Below are positions 1 through 8,404 of a stretch of 21,146 bases of DNA, piece by piece. Source of the stretch: Frondihabitans sp. (lineage in GTDB: Bacteria > Actinomycetota > Actinomycetes > Actinomycetales > Microbacteriaceae); NCBI GenBank assembly GCA_025464735.1, contig JAODMX010000102.1:1-21146 (forward strand). The letters are read 5' to 3'. A program made the position numbers and the translations under genes. The notes beneath the pieces are model-generated. The model saw only the letters and a list, made by a program, of their open reading frames with translations, was not told where the DNA came from and ran no database searches. Each line of letters opens with the position of its first letter. Positions within the stretch are counted from its first letter, which is position 1.

Positions 1-745
1 GGTCGACGCCGACAACACGCTTCTCTTGATCCACGGCTGGGGGTCCAACGCGACGACCTGGGCCGCTCACGTAAAGCCGCTCGCTCGGAGATTCCGGGTC
101 ATCGCCGTCGACCTTCGTGGTCACGGATCCTCGGGGACCGGGCCCGCCGGATCCGGGACGGTGTCGCGATTGGCCCAGGATCTCGCGGAGCTCCTCGCGC
201 GCGTGCACGCCCAGCGAGTCATCGCCATCGGCCACTCCATGGGCGGAACCGTGGCTACGATCCTCGCCGTCGAACGACCCGACCTGATCGTCGGGCTCGT
301 CGTCGTGGATCCTGCCTACGGGGCGGAACCCGACGAGATGCTCACGGTCGATCGTCGCCTCGCCGAGTGCACCGAAAGCGGTGGCCTCGAACCGGCCAGG
401 ACGATCGCGAACGCGTTCTCACCGGGAGCCGACCCTCGCCTCGTCATCGCCGCACGGCACAACGTCCTCGGCACTCCGCGCGACGCTCTGGCGACGGGCT
501 TCGCGTCGATGTACCTCGGCCCGCAGGCCTTCGGCTCCGTCGATTCAGCACGCATCTACCTGGCTCGGCGCCGCAGACCGGTCCTCGCGATCTACCCCTC
601 CGAGTCACGAGCGAAAACCGATCGCTCAACCGACACGGATGACCTGACCGTCGTCATCGCGCGAGTAGCGAGCCATTTCCTTCACGAAGAGGATCCCGAG
701 TGGTTCGTCGACCTCGTGAGCGAGTGGACCCTGAGCCTGACATGA
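1..745 (+). CDS. alpha/beta hydrolase, 5' end outside the window
   Basis: The reading frame is open from base 2, so the gene begins upstream of the window; the in-frame TTG at 26 is internal, because the residues before it (VDADNTLLL) form the usual strand ahead of the oxyanion motif. Visible alpha/beta-hydrolase features are the oxyanion-hole HGWG, the nucleophile elbow GHSMGG with the serine codon at 236-238, and a C-terminal SHFLHEEDPEWF segment whose histidine (codon 674-676) is the likely catalytic base. About 247 residues are present, near the usual family length, so little is missing. The fold fits an esterase or lipase-like hydrolase, but the substrate cannot be read from the sequence. 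It overlaps the next gene by four bases (ATGA), so it is co-translated with the alpha-galactosidase. A role in removing acyl groups from a glycan is possible but is only inference from context. Confidence 0.85.
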   Translation, partial: VDADNTLLLIHGWGSNATTWAAHVKPLARRFRVIAVDLRGHGSSGTGPAGSGTVSRLAQDLAELLARVHAQRVIAIGHSMGGTVATILAVERPDLIVGLVVVDPAYGAEPDEMLTVDRRLAECTESGGLEPARTIANAFSPGADPRLVIAARHNVLGTPRDALATGFASMYLGPQAFGSVDSARIYLARRRRPVLAIYPSESRAKTDRSTDTDDLTVVIARVASHFLHEEDPEWFVDLVSEWTLSLT

Positions 746-2886
746 CCGCCTTTCAGTGGCGCACGAGCAGGATCCAGATCGACATCTCGTCGACCGACGG
801 CGGCCCGGCCTGCCTCGAGTCATTCCTCCCGGAAGGTACCGGGCCGCGCCTGATCTCGTCCCCCTCGCCCACCGACTACCCGACCCTTCGGCAGCCGCTG
901 CTTACGCAGCCCCTCGTCGAGCTGTCCGTCTCAGGCACAGGACACGCGCGAAGCGGTCAACGGTTGGTGGAATCCGCCGTCGGCCGCGCCCTTGTCCTCG
1001 ACGACATCCGCCCCTCCCGGGGGAGGAACATCGACACTCTCGTTGTGCGCCAACGCCACGACGCCCTCGGTCTCGTCGTCGAAAGCCGGTTCGTGGCTCG
1101 AGACGACACGGCGGCAGTGACCGTGAGCACCCTCGTCGAGAATGCGGGGGCTTCGCCCGTCGACCTGACCAGTGTGTCGAGCATTGCCTTCGGCATCCCA
1201 ACCGACGACATCAACCCCCGCGATGCCCAGCTCGCCTGGGCCCGCAGTGACTGGCTCGCGGAGAACCGCTGGACGGTCGAGAGCCTCCGAGATCACCTAC
1301 TCCCCGACCTCGGTCTGCGTCTCCACGGTCAGGATCCGCGCGGCGCCTTCACCGTGAGCAGCACCGGGACCTGGTCGACGGGAACCGCGCTTCCGATGGG
1401 GGTCCTCCACGATTCGTCGACGGGCTTCGCGCTGGCGTGGCAGGTCGAGAGCGGAACCGACTGGACCTGGGAGATCGGCGAGAGGCGGCAGGGCCTCTAC
1501 CTGGTCGCCGAGGGCCCGGACGATCGACGCCAGCAGTGGCGCCACCGAGTCCCGCCCGGGGAGTCGTTCGAGTCCGTCCCGGCGACGATCGCGGTCTCGA
1601 CGGAAGGACAGGACGGAGCCATCGCCGAACTGACACAGCACCGGCGGGGTGTGCGACTGCCACATCCGGATTCGGAGGCGCTGCCCGTCGTCTACAACGA
1701 CTACATGAACACGCTCGACGCCGATGCGACCACGGCGAGGCTGCTTCCTCTGATCCCGGCCGCTGCCGACGTCGGAGCAGAAACGTTCGTCCTCGACGCG
1801 GGCTGGTACGACGACGGCACCGACTGGTGGGACGCCGTCGGCGAATGGAACCCGTCATCCAGCCGGTTCCCGGACGGCGGACTCGGCCGCGTCATCGACG
1901 CCATCCGCGCGGCCGGCATGCACCCGGGCCTCTGGCTCGAGCCCGAGATCGTGGGCGAGCGGAGCCCCGTCGCCGACCGGCTGCCCGCCGCTGCCTTCTT
2001 CCAGAGCGACGGCGCACGCGTCCTCGAGCACGGCCGATTCCACCTCGACCTCAGACACGACGCGGCGGTGTCTCACCTCGACGCCACCGTCGATCGACTC
2101 GTCGCCGACTTCGGCATCGACTATTTCAAGTTCGACTACAACATCGACGCGACGGGCACCGATCACGACTCGGACTCCCGGAGCGATGGCCTGCTGGCGG
2201 CGGATCGCGCACGCACGGCCTGGATCCGACGCCTCCTCGACCGCCATCCGGGTCTGACGATCGAGAACTGTGGCTCCGGCGCGATGCGCGCCGACCCCGC
2301 CACTCTCGAGACTTATCAGCTGCAGTCGACGAGTGACCAGCAGAACTGGTTGCTCTATCCGCCCATCGCCAGCGCCGCACCGATGAGCATGCCGCCCGAA
2401 CAGGCGGCGAGTTGGGCCTACCCGCAACCGGAGATGAGTGCCGAGGAGAATGCCTTCACTCTCGTCACGGGGCTCTCCGGACGCCTCTACCTCTCCGGGT
2501 TCCTCGACCGAATGACCACCGCCCAGCGCGATCTCGTGCGCGCGGCGACGGAAGCCTTCCGGTCCGTCCGGTCTCGAATCGCGACGGCCGAACCGTTCTG
2601 GCCCCTGGGCCTCCCGGCGTGGACCGACTCGCAGGTGGCCCTCGGCTACCGAGACGACGCGGGGATCCTCTTGTTCGTGTGGAATCGGGATCCTGCCGCC
2701 CCCAGCGTTGAAATGGCGCTGCCTCTCCCCCACAGCGCGCCACCCAGGATCCTGCCCCTGTTCCCCGCGCAGCTGCCGCCGTGGGACGCGACCTGGACCG
2801 CCGACAGCTCAGTTCTGACACTGACGCCGATCGGAGGCGAGCCGAGCGCGCGCGTCTTCGCCATCGATCGAGCACCGGCACGATGA
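742..2886 (+). CDS. GH36-type alpha-galactosidase (714 aa)
   Basis: Predicted retaining alpha-galactosidase that releases terminal alpha-galactose from oligosaccharides. No signal peptide is seen, so it should act in the cytoplasm. An N-terminal beta-sandwich precedes a (beta/alpha)8 barrel carrying FVLDAGWYDDG, PGLWLEPEIVG and DYFKFDYN. The Asp of KFDYN (D465) matches the GH36 nucleophile. ENCGSGAMRADP follows, then STSDQQN, whose Asp (D532) is the likely acid/base by comparison with the SDN/SDD segment of the family. A C-terminal beta domain ends the protein, and the length is typical for GH36. The ATG at 742 is preferred over an in-frame GTG at 700 because it gives an ATGA overlap with the upstream stop, indicating translational coupling. 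Activity on another alpha-glycoside is possible. The gene also overlaps the ThuA-like gene downstream, so all three form one operon whose promoter is outside the window. Confidence 0.9.
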   Translation: MTAFQWRTSRIQIDISSTDGGPACLESFLPEGTGPRLISSPSPTDYPTLRQPLLTQPLVELSVSGTGHARSGQRLVESAVGRALVLDDIRPSRGRNIDTLVVRQRHDALGLVVESRFVARDDTAAVTVSTLVENAGASPVDLTSVSSIAFGIPTDDINPRDAQLAWARSDWLAENRWTVESLRDHLLPDLGLRLHGQDPRGAFTVSSTGTWSTGTALPMGVLHDSSTGFALAWQVESGTDWTWEIGERRQGLYLVAEGPDDRRQQWRHRVPPGESFESVPATIAVSTEGQDGAIAELTQHRRGVRLPHPDSEALPVVYNDYMNTLDADATTARLLPLIPAAADVGAETFVLDAGWYDDGTDWWDAVGEWNPSSSRFPDGGLGRVIDAIRAAGMHPGLWLEPEIVGERSPVADRLPAAAFFQSDGARVLEHGRFHLDLRHDAAVSHLDATVDRLVADFGIDYFKFDYNIDATGTDHDSDSRSDGLLAADRARTAWIRRLLDRHPGLTIENCGSGAMRADPATLETYQLQSTSDQQNWLLYPPIASAAPMSMPPEQAASWAYPQPEMSAEENAFTLVTGLSGRLYLSGFLDRMTTAQRDLVRAATEAFRSVRSRIATAEPFWPLGLPAWTDSQVALGYRDDAGILLFVWNRDPAAPSVEMALPLPHSAPPRILPLFPAQLPPWDATWTADSSVLTLTPIGGEPSARVFAIDRAPAR

Positions 2887-3569
2887 GCGCGCCCGGCGCC
2901 AACGAAGGACAACCCCGAGCACGGATCATCTCAGGCAACGGCCGGTACGCCGACCCCTGGCACGACTTCGCAGGGACGTCAGCGGCGCTCGCGACAGTGA
3001 TCGCCGAGGCCGGATTCGAGGTCGAGGTGAGGGACGATGTCGACGACGCCCTCGCCGACCTCTCGCACGTCGACCTCGTGGCGGTCAACGTCGGGCGGCC
3101 GTCGACAGTCGACGAGGACGCCGACGCTCGCAGCCGAGCCGGAATCCTCGCGCATCTGGAGCGGGACCGCCCGCTGCTGGGACTCCACGTCTCCGCAACG
3201 AGCATGCCCGGCATGCCCGAATGGGAGGACGTGCTCGGCGGCATCTGGGTTCGCGGGACGACGATGCACCCGGAGCAGGGAACGGGTCGCGTCGAGATCG
3301 TGCACGGCGCCGAGATCGGCCACAGCCTCGATGATTTCGACGTCAACGACGAGTTCTATTCCTACCTGCGCGTGCACGACGACGCCGAAGTCATCGCCCA
3401 GCATCGATTCGACGGCGCGACGCACCCACTTGCTTGGAGCCATCGCTACGGATCGGCACGCGTGGTGTACGACGCGCTCGGCCATCACCCCGACAGCTTC
3501 GCCGCCGACGGACATCGGCGCCTCCTGACCGAGGCAGTTCGCTGGCTAAGTGTGCCCGGGACGCTCTGA
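2883..3569 (+). CDS. ThuA-like domain protein (228 aa)
   Basis: Single-domain protein resembling the ThuA family (trehalose-utilisation type, class I glutamine-amidotransferase-like fold). Seen in the sequence are an N-terminal strand RIISGNGRYADPWHDF, a helix-strand stretch leading to VDLVAVNVG, LLGLHVSATSMPGMPEWEDVLGG in the position where ThuA proteins have a turn with a small residue and His, a DDFDVNDEFYSYLRVH segment, and the closing GSARVVYDALGHHPDSF, which matches the conserved GHxxxS/AF ending of the family. ThuA proteins occur in carbohydrate operons but their biochemical activity is mostly undefined. The ATG at 2883 overlaps the alpha-galactosidase stop by four bases, and the longer in-frame extension back to 2781 would run inside that gene. 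No export signal is seen. It is the last gene of the upstream operon, followed by a 148-bp spacer with the next promoter. Confidence 0.8.
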   Translation: MSAPGANEGQPRARIISGNGRYADPWHDFAGTSAALATVIAEAGFEVEVRDDVDDALADLSHVDLVAVNVGRPSTVDEDADARSRAGILAHLERDRPLLGLHVSATSMPGMPEWEDVLGGIWVRGTTMHPEQGTGRVEIVHGAEIGHSLDDFDVNDEFYSYLRVHDDAEVIAQHRFDGATHPLAWSHRYGSARVVYDALGHHPDSFAADGHRRLLTEAVRWLSVPGTL

Positions 3570-3615
3570 CGCGCGGCAGAGGTGCGGGGTGACACGCTTC
3601 TGATTCCCGAAGCCT

Positions 3616-3645
3616 CTGGCAAAACTCTCGCGCTGCCGTTACATT
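3616..3645 (+). promoter_or_regulatory. putative promoter of the exported glycoside hydrolase gene
   Basis: A -35-like CTGGCA (3616-3621) and a -10-like TACATT (3640-3645) are separated by 18 bp. The -10 box runs directly into the palindrome at 3644-3659, so a bound repressor would block RNA polymerase. Matches to consensus are moderate; the call rests mainly on position relative to the operator and the start codon 72 bp further on. Confidence 0.4.
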
Positions 3646-3659
3646 GGTATCGTTACCAA
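3644..3659 (+). promoter_or_regulatory. LacI-family operator 1
   Basis: The 16-bp palindrome TTGGTATCGTTACCAA has perfect 6-bp half-sites TTGGTA/TACCAA around TCGT. Its reverse complement, TTGGTAACGATACCAA, differs from operator 4 (10583-10598) at one base. A central CG and this half-site type are usual for LacI-family operators. It sits 58 bp before the start codon of the exported hydrolase and touches the predicted -10 box, as expected for repression. Confidence 0.85.
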
Positions 3660-3717
3660 CGGCGGTGGCAGCTTGCCCAACGCTCGTTTAGCCGACACAG
3701 TGAGGTGAGGGTTCACA

Positions 3718-6537
3718 ATGAACGACCGGACGAATAATCACGGTGAGCAGTCGAGCGGGGTTTCCCGCCGCGCGTTCATCGGAATGACCGCCGCGGGCGT
3801 CACGGTCATCGGGCTCTCCTCCATGACCCAGGCGGCCGCACCGCGAGCATACGGCGCTGGCGCGCAGGGCAGCAGCGCCGACCTGACGATCACTCCGGTC
3901 GCCTACGGCGCGGTGTACGTGGGGCGCACCGCGCAATTCGTCGTGAAGTCTCCAGCCCCGGTGGTCAACTGGACGGTGACCGACATCTGGAACGACGTGG
4001 TTCGGTCTGGATCCGCGCGCATGAATCCGGGCGGCGCGACCGTCAGTGTCCCGGTCGATGACGGGTACTACGTGATCGAAGCGACCGCTTCCGGTGGAAC
4101 CGCATCCGCCCGCTTGCCCTTCACTGCCCTCGCGCCCTATCGTCTGCCCGCGGATTCCGCGTTCGGCGCGAACACCCATCTGCAGCCGGCGACGATCGTG
4201 CCGCTGCTCGCCGCGCTGGGCATCACGTGGGCTCGCACCGACCTGCAGTGGGAGCTGATCGAGCCGGCCCCGCTTGCGGGCTGGACGACCCAGGTGTACC
4301 AGGCGGATGCCACCGTCTCGCTCGACACGGGCGTCGCCCACACCGGCACGTCCTCGGTGAAGATCACGAACGCCTCAGCGATCCAGGACAACTATTACGC
4401 GACCATCGCCCAGCCCATCACGGTCGCGCCGTCGACCACCTACACGATCTCGGCGTGGGTCAAAGGTGAGGGGGTCAACTCGCTCGCATTCACGGTCGCA
4501 AGCGACTGGGGCAACCGCGTCGACGCCCCCAGCGGAACCTACGACTGGACAGAGGTGACCTTTGAGCACACGACGGGCGCGGGAGAGACCTCCTTCAACC
4601 TGCGCCTGCTCTCGAGCGATATCACTACTGCCGCCTGGATGGATGACGTCGTGGTCGTTGCGCAGGGGTCGAGCGCCAACCTCGTCACCAATCCCGGGTT
4701 CGAGCTCGGCCTCGTGAGCGGTTACACCTTCGACACGTTCGACCCCTACGTGCATGCGCTTCTGGCGCGCGGAATCAACCCGCTGCCGATCCTCGACTAC
4801 GCGAACCCCAAGTACGACGACGGCAACACCCCGTACACGGATCCCGGCCGGGCGGCGTTCGCGGCCTACGCCACCGCGGTGATGGAACACTACGGCCCGC
4901 GGATCCACGCCACCGAGGTCTACAACGAGTGGAATGCCGGATGGTTCAACACAGGCCCCGCGGGATCCGACCCGGTCGTGTACGCACAGCTTCTCGCCGC
5001 GACCTACGACGCAGTGAAGGCGGTGAACCCGCACACCAAGGTCGTGGGCGGCGTGACCTACGGGACGGCGACAGACTGGCTCGGCCAGATGTTCGCCGCG
5101 GGTGGGATGACCCACCTGGATGTCATCTCGAACCATCCGTACACCGGCAATCCCGAAAGCAACGGCGGGATCGATGCGGCCGAAGCGCAGGTGGTCGCGC
5201 TGATCAAAAACGACAACGGCGGCGTCGCGAAACCCGTCTGGGTGTCCGAACTCGGATGGTCGCTCGGTGATGAACTGACGACTGCGGGTTTCCTGGTCCG
5301 CGGACTCGTTCTGAGCCTCGCCGGCGGAGTGGAGAAGTTCTTCTGGTACGACCTCATCGGTGATCAGAACTACGGCCTGCTGAACCAGACGGCCACCTCT
5401 TTGACCCCACGTCCGGCCTTCAGCGCCTACGCCAACGCCATCCGCCTGATCGACGGGCACGACTACGCAGGCGGCGGACAGGTCGGGAGCGGCACTGTGC
5501 GCCGCTACGGGTTCACCAGCAACTCCCGAGCCCAGGATGTCGTCGTGCTGTGGAGCACAGGAACGCACGACGCAGTCACCGTGGCTACGAACTCGCCGCT
5601 CACGCTCGTCGATGTCACGGGGACCCCGACGACGGTTGTGCCGCTGAACGGACAACTTCACCTCACGGCGACGGGCACACCGATCTTCCTGCTCGGTCGC
5701 GGCATCGCCTCGCACCTCCCTGTCGTGGCGACCGACCTCCGAATCGATGTGACCGCGCCGCAGCTCATTCGCACGGCCGACGGCGACCTGCAACTCAGCT
5801 ATGCGCTCGATAACACACACGCAGCCGCCGCAGATCTCACCTTCACGACCCTGGGCATCAGCACCCGCGTCCGGGCCGCAGCGGGGAAGGCCGCGACGGT
5901 GGTGGCATCTCTTCCGGTCTCTCTGCTGTCTGCCGGCAGCAATACGCTGGTCACGTTCGTCAGGTCGGGCGGCACCGTGGTCGGGCGCCTCAGCACCACG
6001 GTTGTGGTGATCGACGAACCCGCGGGCGCTATCGCGACAATCGGCGCGGTCGACTGGACGGACGACGGCTTCGCGCTGGCGCCAGGCGGATACGGGAGCT
6101 ACTCGACCAACTTCCCGAACGATGTGACGTTCACGGTGGGCAGCTCGGATCCCGCACAAGCATGGCCCTATATCCATCCGGGGCCGGACGACGGATGGGC
6201 GGGGTCGCGAGCGCACCCTTTCACCGTCTCGTTCCACCTCGACGCGGTACCGAGCGCGGGTTTGCAGCTCGTCGTCTTCCTGCTCGACACCCATAACACC
6301 GATCCCGGAAGCGTCAGCATCGCGCTCAACTCCGGGGCGCCGACATCGGTCGCCCTGCCCGCGGGCGGAGGTAGTGGATACGCCGACGGCAGCGCGCTCA
6401 CTTCCGGCGACCAGCCCTACCAGTTCGCCGTCGATCTCCCGGCCGCGATCCTCGCGACCGGAGCAAACACGATCGTCATCACAAAGACGAGTGGCTCCTG
6501 GATGGTCTATGACGCGATCGGGATCTTCGCGGCATGA
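3718..6537 (+). CDS. Tat-exported multidomain clan GH-A glycoside hydrolase (939 aa)
   Basis: Predicted extracellular retaining glycoside hydrolase. The twin-arginine signal SRRAFIG at about residues 17-23, with a hydrophobic stretch and Ala-rich end near residue 45, indicates folded export. A beta domain (about 55-145) precedes a TIM barrel starting at FGANTHLQP (148). The barrel is interrupted at about 188-330 by a CBM4/9-like module (SLDTGVAHTGTSSVKIT ... WMDDVVVV ... NLVTNPGFELG) and resumes at YTFDTFDPYV. EVYNEWN gives acid/base E404 and VWVSELGWS gives nucleophile E511, the clan GH-A pattern. The barrel ends near 579. A further beta domain follows, then a C-terminal domain (about 779-939) with WPYIHPGPDDGWAG, VVFLLDTHNTDP and SGSWMVYDAIG, resembling domain III of family 4 rhamnogalacturonan lyases. 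A GTGAGG ribosome site lies 7 bases before the ATG. The GH family (39-like or 5-like) and the substrate remain open; regulation by operator 1 is likely. Confidence 0.85.
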   Translation: MNDRTNNHGEQSSGVSRRAFIGMTAAGVTVIGLSSMTQAAAPRAYGAGAQGSSADLTITPVAYGAVYVGRTAQFVVKSPAPVVNWTVTDIWNDVVRSGSARMNPGGATVSVPVDDGYYVIEATASGGTASARLPFTALAPYRLPADSAFGANTHLQPATIVPLLAALGITWARTDLQWELIEPAPLAGWTTQVYQADATVSLDTGVAHTGTSSVKITNASAIQDNYYATIAQPITVAPSTTYTISAWVKGEGVNSLAFTVASDWGNRVDAPSGTYDWTEVTFEHTTGAGETSFNLRLLSSDITTAAWMDDVVVVAQGSSANLVTNPGFELGLVSGYTFDTFDPYVHALLARGINPLPILDYANPKYDDGNTPYTDPGRAAFAAYATAVMEHYGPRIHATEVYNEWNAGWFNTGPAGSDPVVYAQLLAATYDAVKAVNPHTKVVGGVTYGTATDWLGQMFAAGGMTHLDVISNHPYTGNPESNGGIDAAEAQVVALIKNDNGGVAKPVWVSELGWSLGDELTTAGFLVRGLVLSLAGGVEKFFWYDLIGDQNYGLLNQTATSLTPRPAFSAYANAIRLIDGHDYAGGGQVGSGTVRRYGFTSNSRAQDVVVLWSTGTHDAVTVATNSPLTLVDVTGTPTTVVPLNGQLHLTATGTPIFLLGRGIASHLPVVATDLRIDVTAPQLIRTADGDLQLSYALDNTHAAAADLTFTTLGISTRVRAAAGKAATVVASLPVSLLSAGSNTLVTFVRSGGTVVGRLSTTVVVIDEPAGAIATIGAVDWTDDGFALAPGGYGSYSTNFPNDVTFTVGSSDPAQAWPYIHPGPDDGWAGSRAHPFTVSFHLDAVPSAGLQLVVFLLDTHNTDPGSVSIALNSGAPTSVALPAGGGSGYADGSALTSGDQPYQFAVDLPAAILATGANTIVITKTSGSWMVYDAIGIFAA

Positions 6538-6559
6538 TCGAGCAGCACGCGGCGCGGAG

Positions 6560-6587
6560 TTGCCTTCTTGCGCAGCGAGTTGATAAC
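6560..6587 (+). promoter_or_regulatory. putative promoter of the isomerase gene
   Basis: A -35-like TTGCCT (6560-6565) and a -10-like GATAAC (6582-6587) are separated by 16 bp; the -10 box lies inside operator 2. The exported-hydrolase gene ends only 22 bp upstream, so read-through from operon 1 is also possible. The call depends on its overlap with the operator. Confidence 0.4.
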
Positions 6588-6595
6588 GTTACCAG
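6580..6595 (+). promoter_or_regulatory. LacI-family operator 2
   Basis: TTGATAACGTTACCAG keeps the central CG and the right half TACCA; the inner palindrome GATAACGTTACC pairs with one mismatch per arm relative to GGTAACGTTACC. It is the same site type as operators 1, 3 and 4 and overlaps the predicted -10 box of the isomerase gene. Confidence 0.75.
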
Positions 6596-6607
6596 ACAGC
6601 AACATAC

Positions 6608-6613
6608 GGAAGG
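6608..6613 (+). promoter_or_regulatory. ribosome binding site fixing the GTG start at 6619
   Basis: GGAAGG lies five bases before GTG 6619. The upstream in-frame ATG at 6568 would place the operator and -10 box inside the coding region, so the GTG is the better start. Confidence 0.75.
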
Positions 6614-6618
6614 TTCAC

Positions 6619-8391
6619 GTGCAAAAATATCTGCCGGGCGGGGACAGCGGGTCTTCCTACGACAAGTACCCGGCGATCGCCCTCCCCTCGCCCCATCGCC
6701 TGTGGAAGGGCGACGAAGCGTGGCGGAGAATCGCGGCCGACATCGACGGTGGGGCTCGCCTCATCGCAATCGACACCTACCCGGGGGTCGAGCTCGACGC
6801 ACTCATTGAGACACTGCACGATGCATTCCCGGGCGCCGATGTGATCGACATCGAGGATGCCGCCGCGAAGCCCATCCACGACATCGACGCGATGATCGAG
6901 CAGAACCTCACCGACGACCGCGTGTTCGGGGTGCTCGGCCACCAGACTCTCGACGCGTTCTACGACACGGTGCGCCTCCAGACGGTCGCCGACGGGCTTG
7001 CGTCGTCGACGGTGCCGACCTTCGTCGTGGGCTGGGGGGCAACGCTCACCCCGACGGCGTTCGATGCAATCATCCTCGCCGACCTGGCACGCTGGGAGAT
7101 TCAGAGACGCCAGCGTGCGGGTGCCCCCAACTGGCGCTGTGCGAACTTTGACGAAGACGCGATCCGCAAGGTGAAGCGGGGGTTCTTCGTGGAGTGGCGC
7201 GTCGCCGATCGACACAAGCGGGCCATCTTCGACCAGATCGACTACGTGCTCGACACGAACGCCTCCGTCTCGGAGGCGAAGCTCATCACCGCCGAGACCT
7301 TCGCGACGGGCATCCGTACGGCCACCGAACGACCATTCAGAGTCGTCCCCTTCTTCGACCCTGGCGTCTGGGGCGGACAGTGGATGCGGGAGATCTGCGG
7401 ACTCGGCGACCAGCCCAACTACGCGTGGGGCTTCGACTGCGTGCCCGAGGAGAACAGCATCCTGCTGGACGTCGACGGCGAGGTCTTCGAGCTCCCCGCG
7501 CTCGACGTGGTTCTGCTGCACCCGCGCGAACTGCTCGGCGAGAAGACGTTTGCGCGCTTCGGCGCGGAGTTCCCCATCCGGTTCGATTTCCTCGACACCA
7601 TGGCCGGGGGCAACCTCTCGCTGCAGGTACACCCGCTGACGGACTACATCCAGAACACCTTCGGGATGCACTACACGCAGGACGAAAGTTACTACCTCCT
7701 GGATGCCGCGGACGACGCGGTGGTCTACCTCGGAACCAAGACGGGGATCGATCCCGCCGAGATGGAAGCCGACCTACGCGCGGCCTCGCGCGGCGAGCAG
7801 CTGTTCGACGCCGAGCGCTTCGTCAACACCTTCCCGGCGAAGAAGCACGACCACTTCCTGATTCCCGCGGGCACCGTGCACTGCTCGGGAGCCAACTCGA
7901 TGGTGCTCGAAATCTCCGCGACGCCCTATCTCTTCACCTTCAAGATGTGGGACTGGGGTCGGCTTGGCCTCGACGGCGTTCCACGGCCCATCCATCTCGA
8001 TCACGCGATCAGAAACGTGCAATGGGACCGCGATACCGAGTGGACGAGCGCAAACCTCGTCAATCGCGCGGTCGAAGTCGCGAGCGGACCGGGCTGGGTC
8101 GAGGAGCACACCGGGCTGCACGAGCTCGAGTTCATCGAGGTGCGCCGGCACTGGTTCGAGGACGTCGTCCCGCACGACACCGAAGGAACGGTGAACGTCC
8201 TCAACCTCGTGGAGGGCGACGAGGCCATCGTGGAGAGCCCTTCCGGCGCATTCGAGCCGTTCGTGGTGCACTACGCGGAGACCTTCATCGTGCCCGCGCA
8301 GGTCGGGCCGTACACGGTTCGCCCCTTCGGCACGTCCGTCGGCAATCGGCTTGGGACCGTCAAGGCCTCCGTTCGCGCGACCGCGGTCTGA
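6619..8391 (+). CDS. manA: class I mannose-6-phosphate isomerase with kinase-like N-terminal half (590 aa)
   Basis: The C-terminal half (from about residue 250) carries class I phosphomannose isomerase features: LSLQVHPL with Q336 and H338, DESYYLLD with E356, IPAGTVHCSG with H421, and FKMWDWGRLGLDG. These match the Q/H/E/H zinc ligands and the WGR segment of the cupin-type enzyme that interconverts mannose-6-phosphate and fructose-6-phosphate. Simple class I enzymes are about 300-400 residues, so this one has an extra N-terminal region of about 240. That region resembles a uridine-kinase-like P-loop fold: a strand plus DTYPGVELDA at 52-61 sits where GxxxxGKS/T would be but lacks the lysine, and FVEWRVADRHKR (about 191-201) looks like the kinase lid region. 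It is probably non-catalytic or a sugar/nucleotide sensor; this is inference. The protein is cytoplasmic and convergent with the ROK kinase gene, 13 bp away. Confidence 0.85.
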   Translation: MQKYLPGGDSGSSYDKYPAIALPSPHRLWKGDEAWRRIAADIDGGARLIAIDTYPGVELDALIETLHDAFPGADVIDIEDAAAKPIHDIDAMIEQNLTDDRVFGVLGHQTLDAFYDTVRLQTVADGLASSTVPTFVVGWGATLTPTAFDAIILADLARWEIQRRQRAGAPNWRCANFDEDAIRKVKRGFFVEWRVADRHKRAIFDQIDYVLDTNASVSEAKLITAETFATGIRTATERPFRVVPFFDPGVWGGQWMREICGLGDQPNYAWGFDCVPEENSILLDVDGEVFELPALDVVLLHPRELLGEKTFARFGAEFPIRFDFLDTMAGGNLSLQVHPLTDYIQNTFGMHYTQDESYYLLDAADDAVVYLGTKTGIDPAEMEADLRAASRGEQLFDAERFVNTFPAKKHDHFLIPAGTVHCSGANSMVLEISATPYLFTFKMWDWGRLGLDGVPRPIHLDHAIRNVQWDRDTEWTSANLVNRAVEVASGPGWVEEHTGLHELEFIEVRRHWFEDVVPHDTEGTVNVLNLVEGDEAIVESPSGAFEPFVVHYAETFIVPAQVGPYTVRPFGTSVGNRLGTVKASVRATAV

Positions 8392-8404
8392 TCGCTCGGA
8401 TTCG

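Noticed and set aside
3577..3618. Inverted repeat CAGAGG/CCTCTG after the ThuA-like gene
   Set aside because: Only six pairs across a 30-base loop, with no T-tract, and it overlaps the predicted -35 box; too weak to call a terminator.
4375..6294. A 639-residue open frame on the minus strand opposite the exported hydrolase
   Set aside because: Its composition is Arg/Val/Asp/Gly-rich with no domain or start signal; long antisense frames are common in high-GC coding DNA, and the plus-strand gene has clear catalytic motifs.
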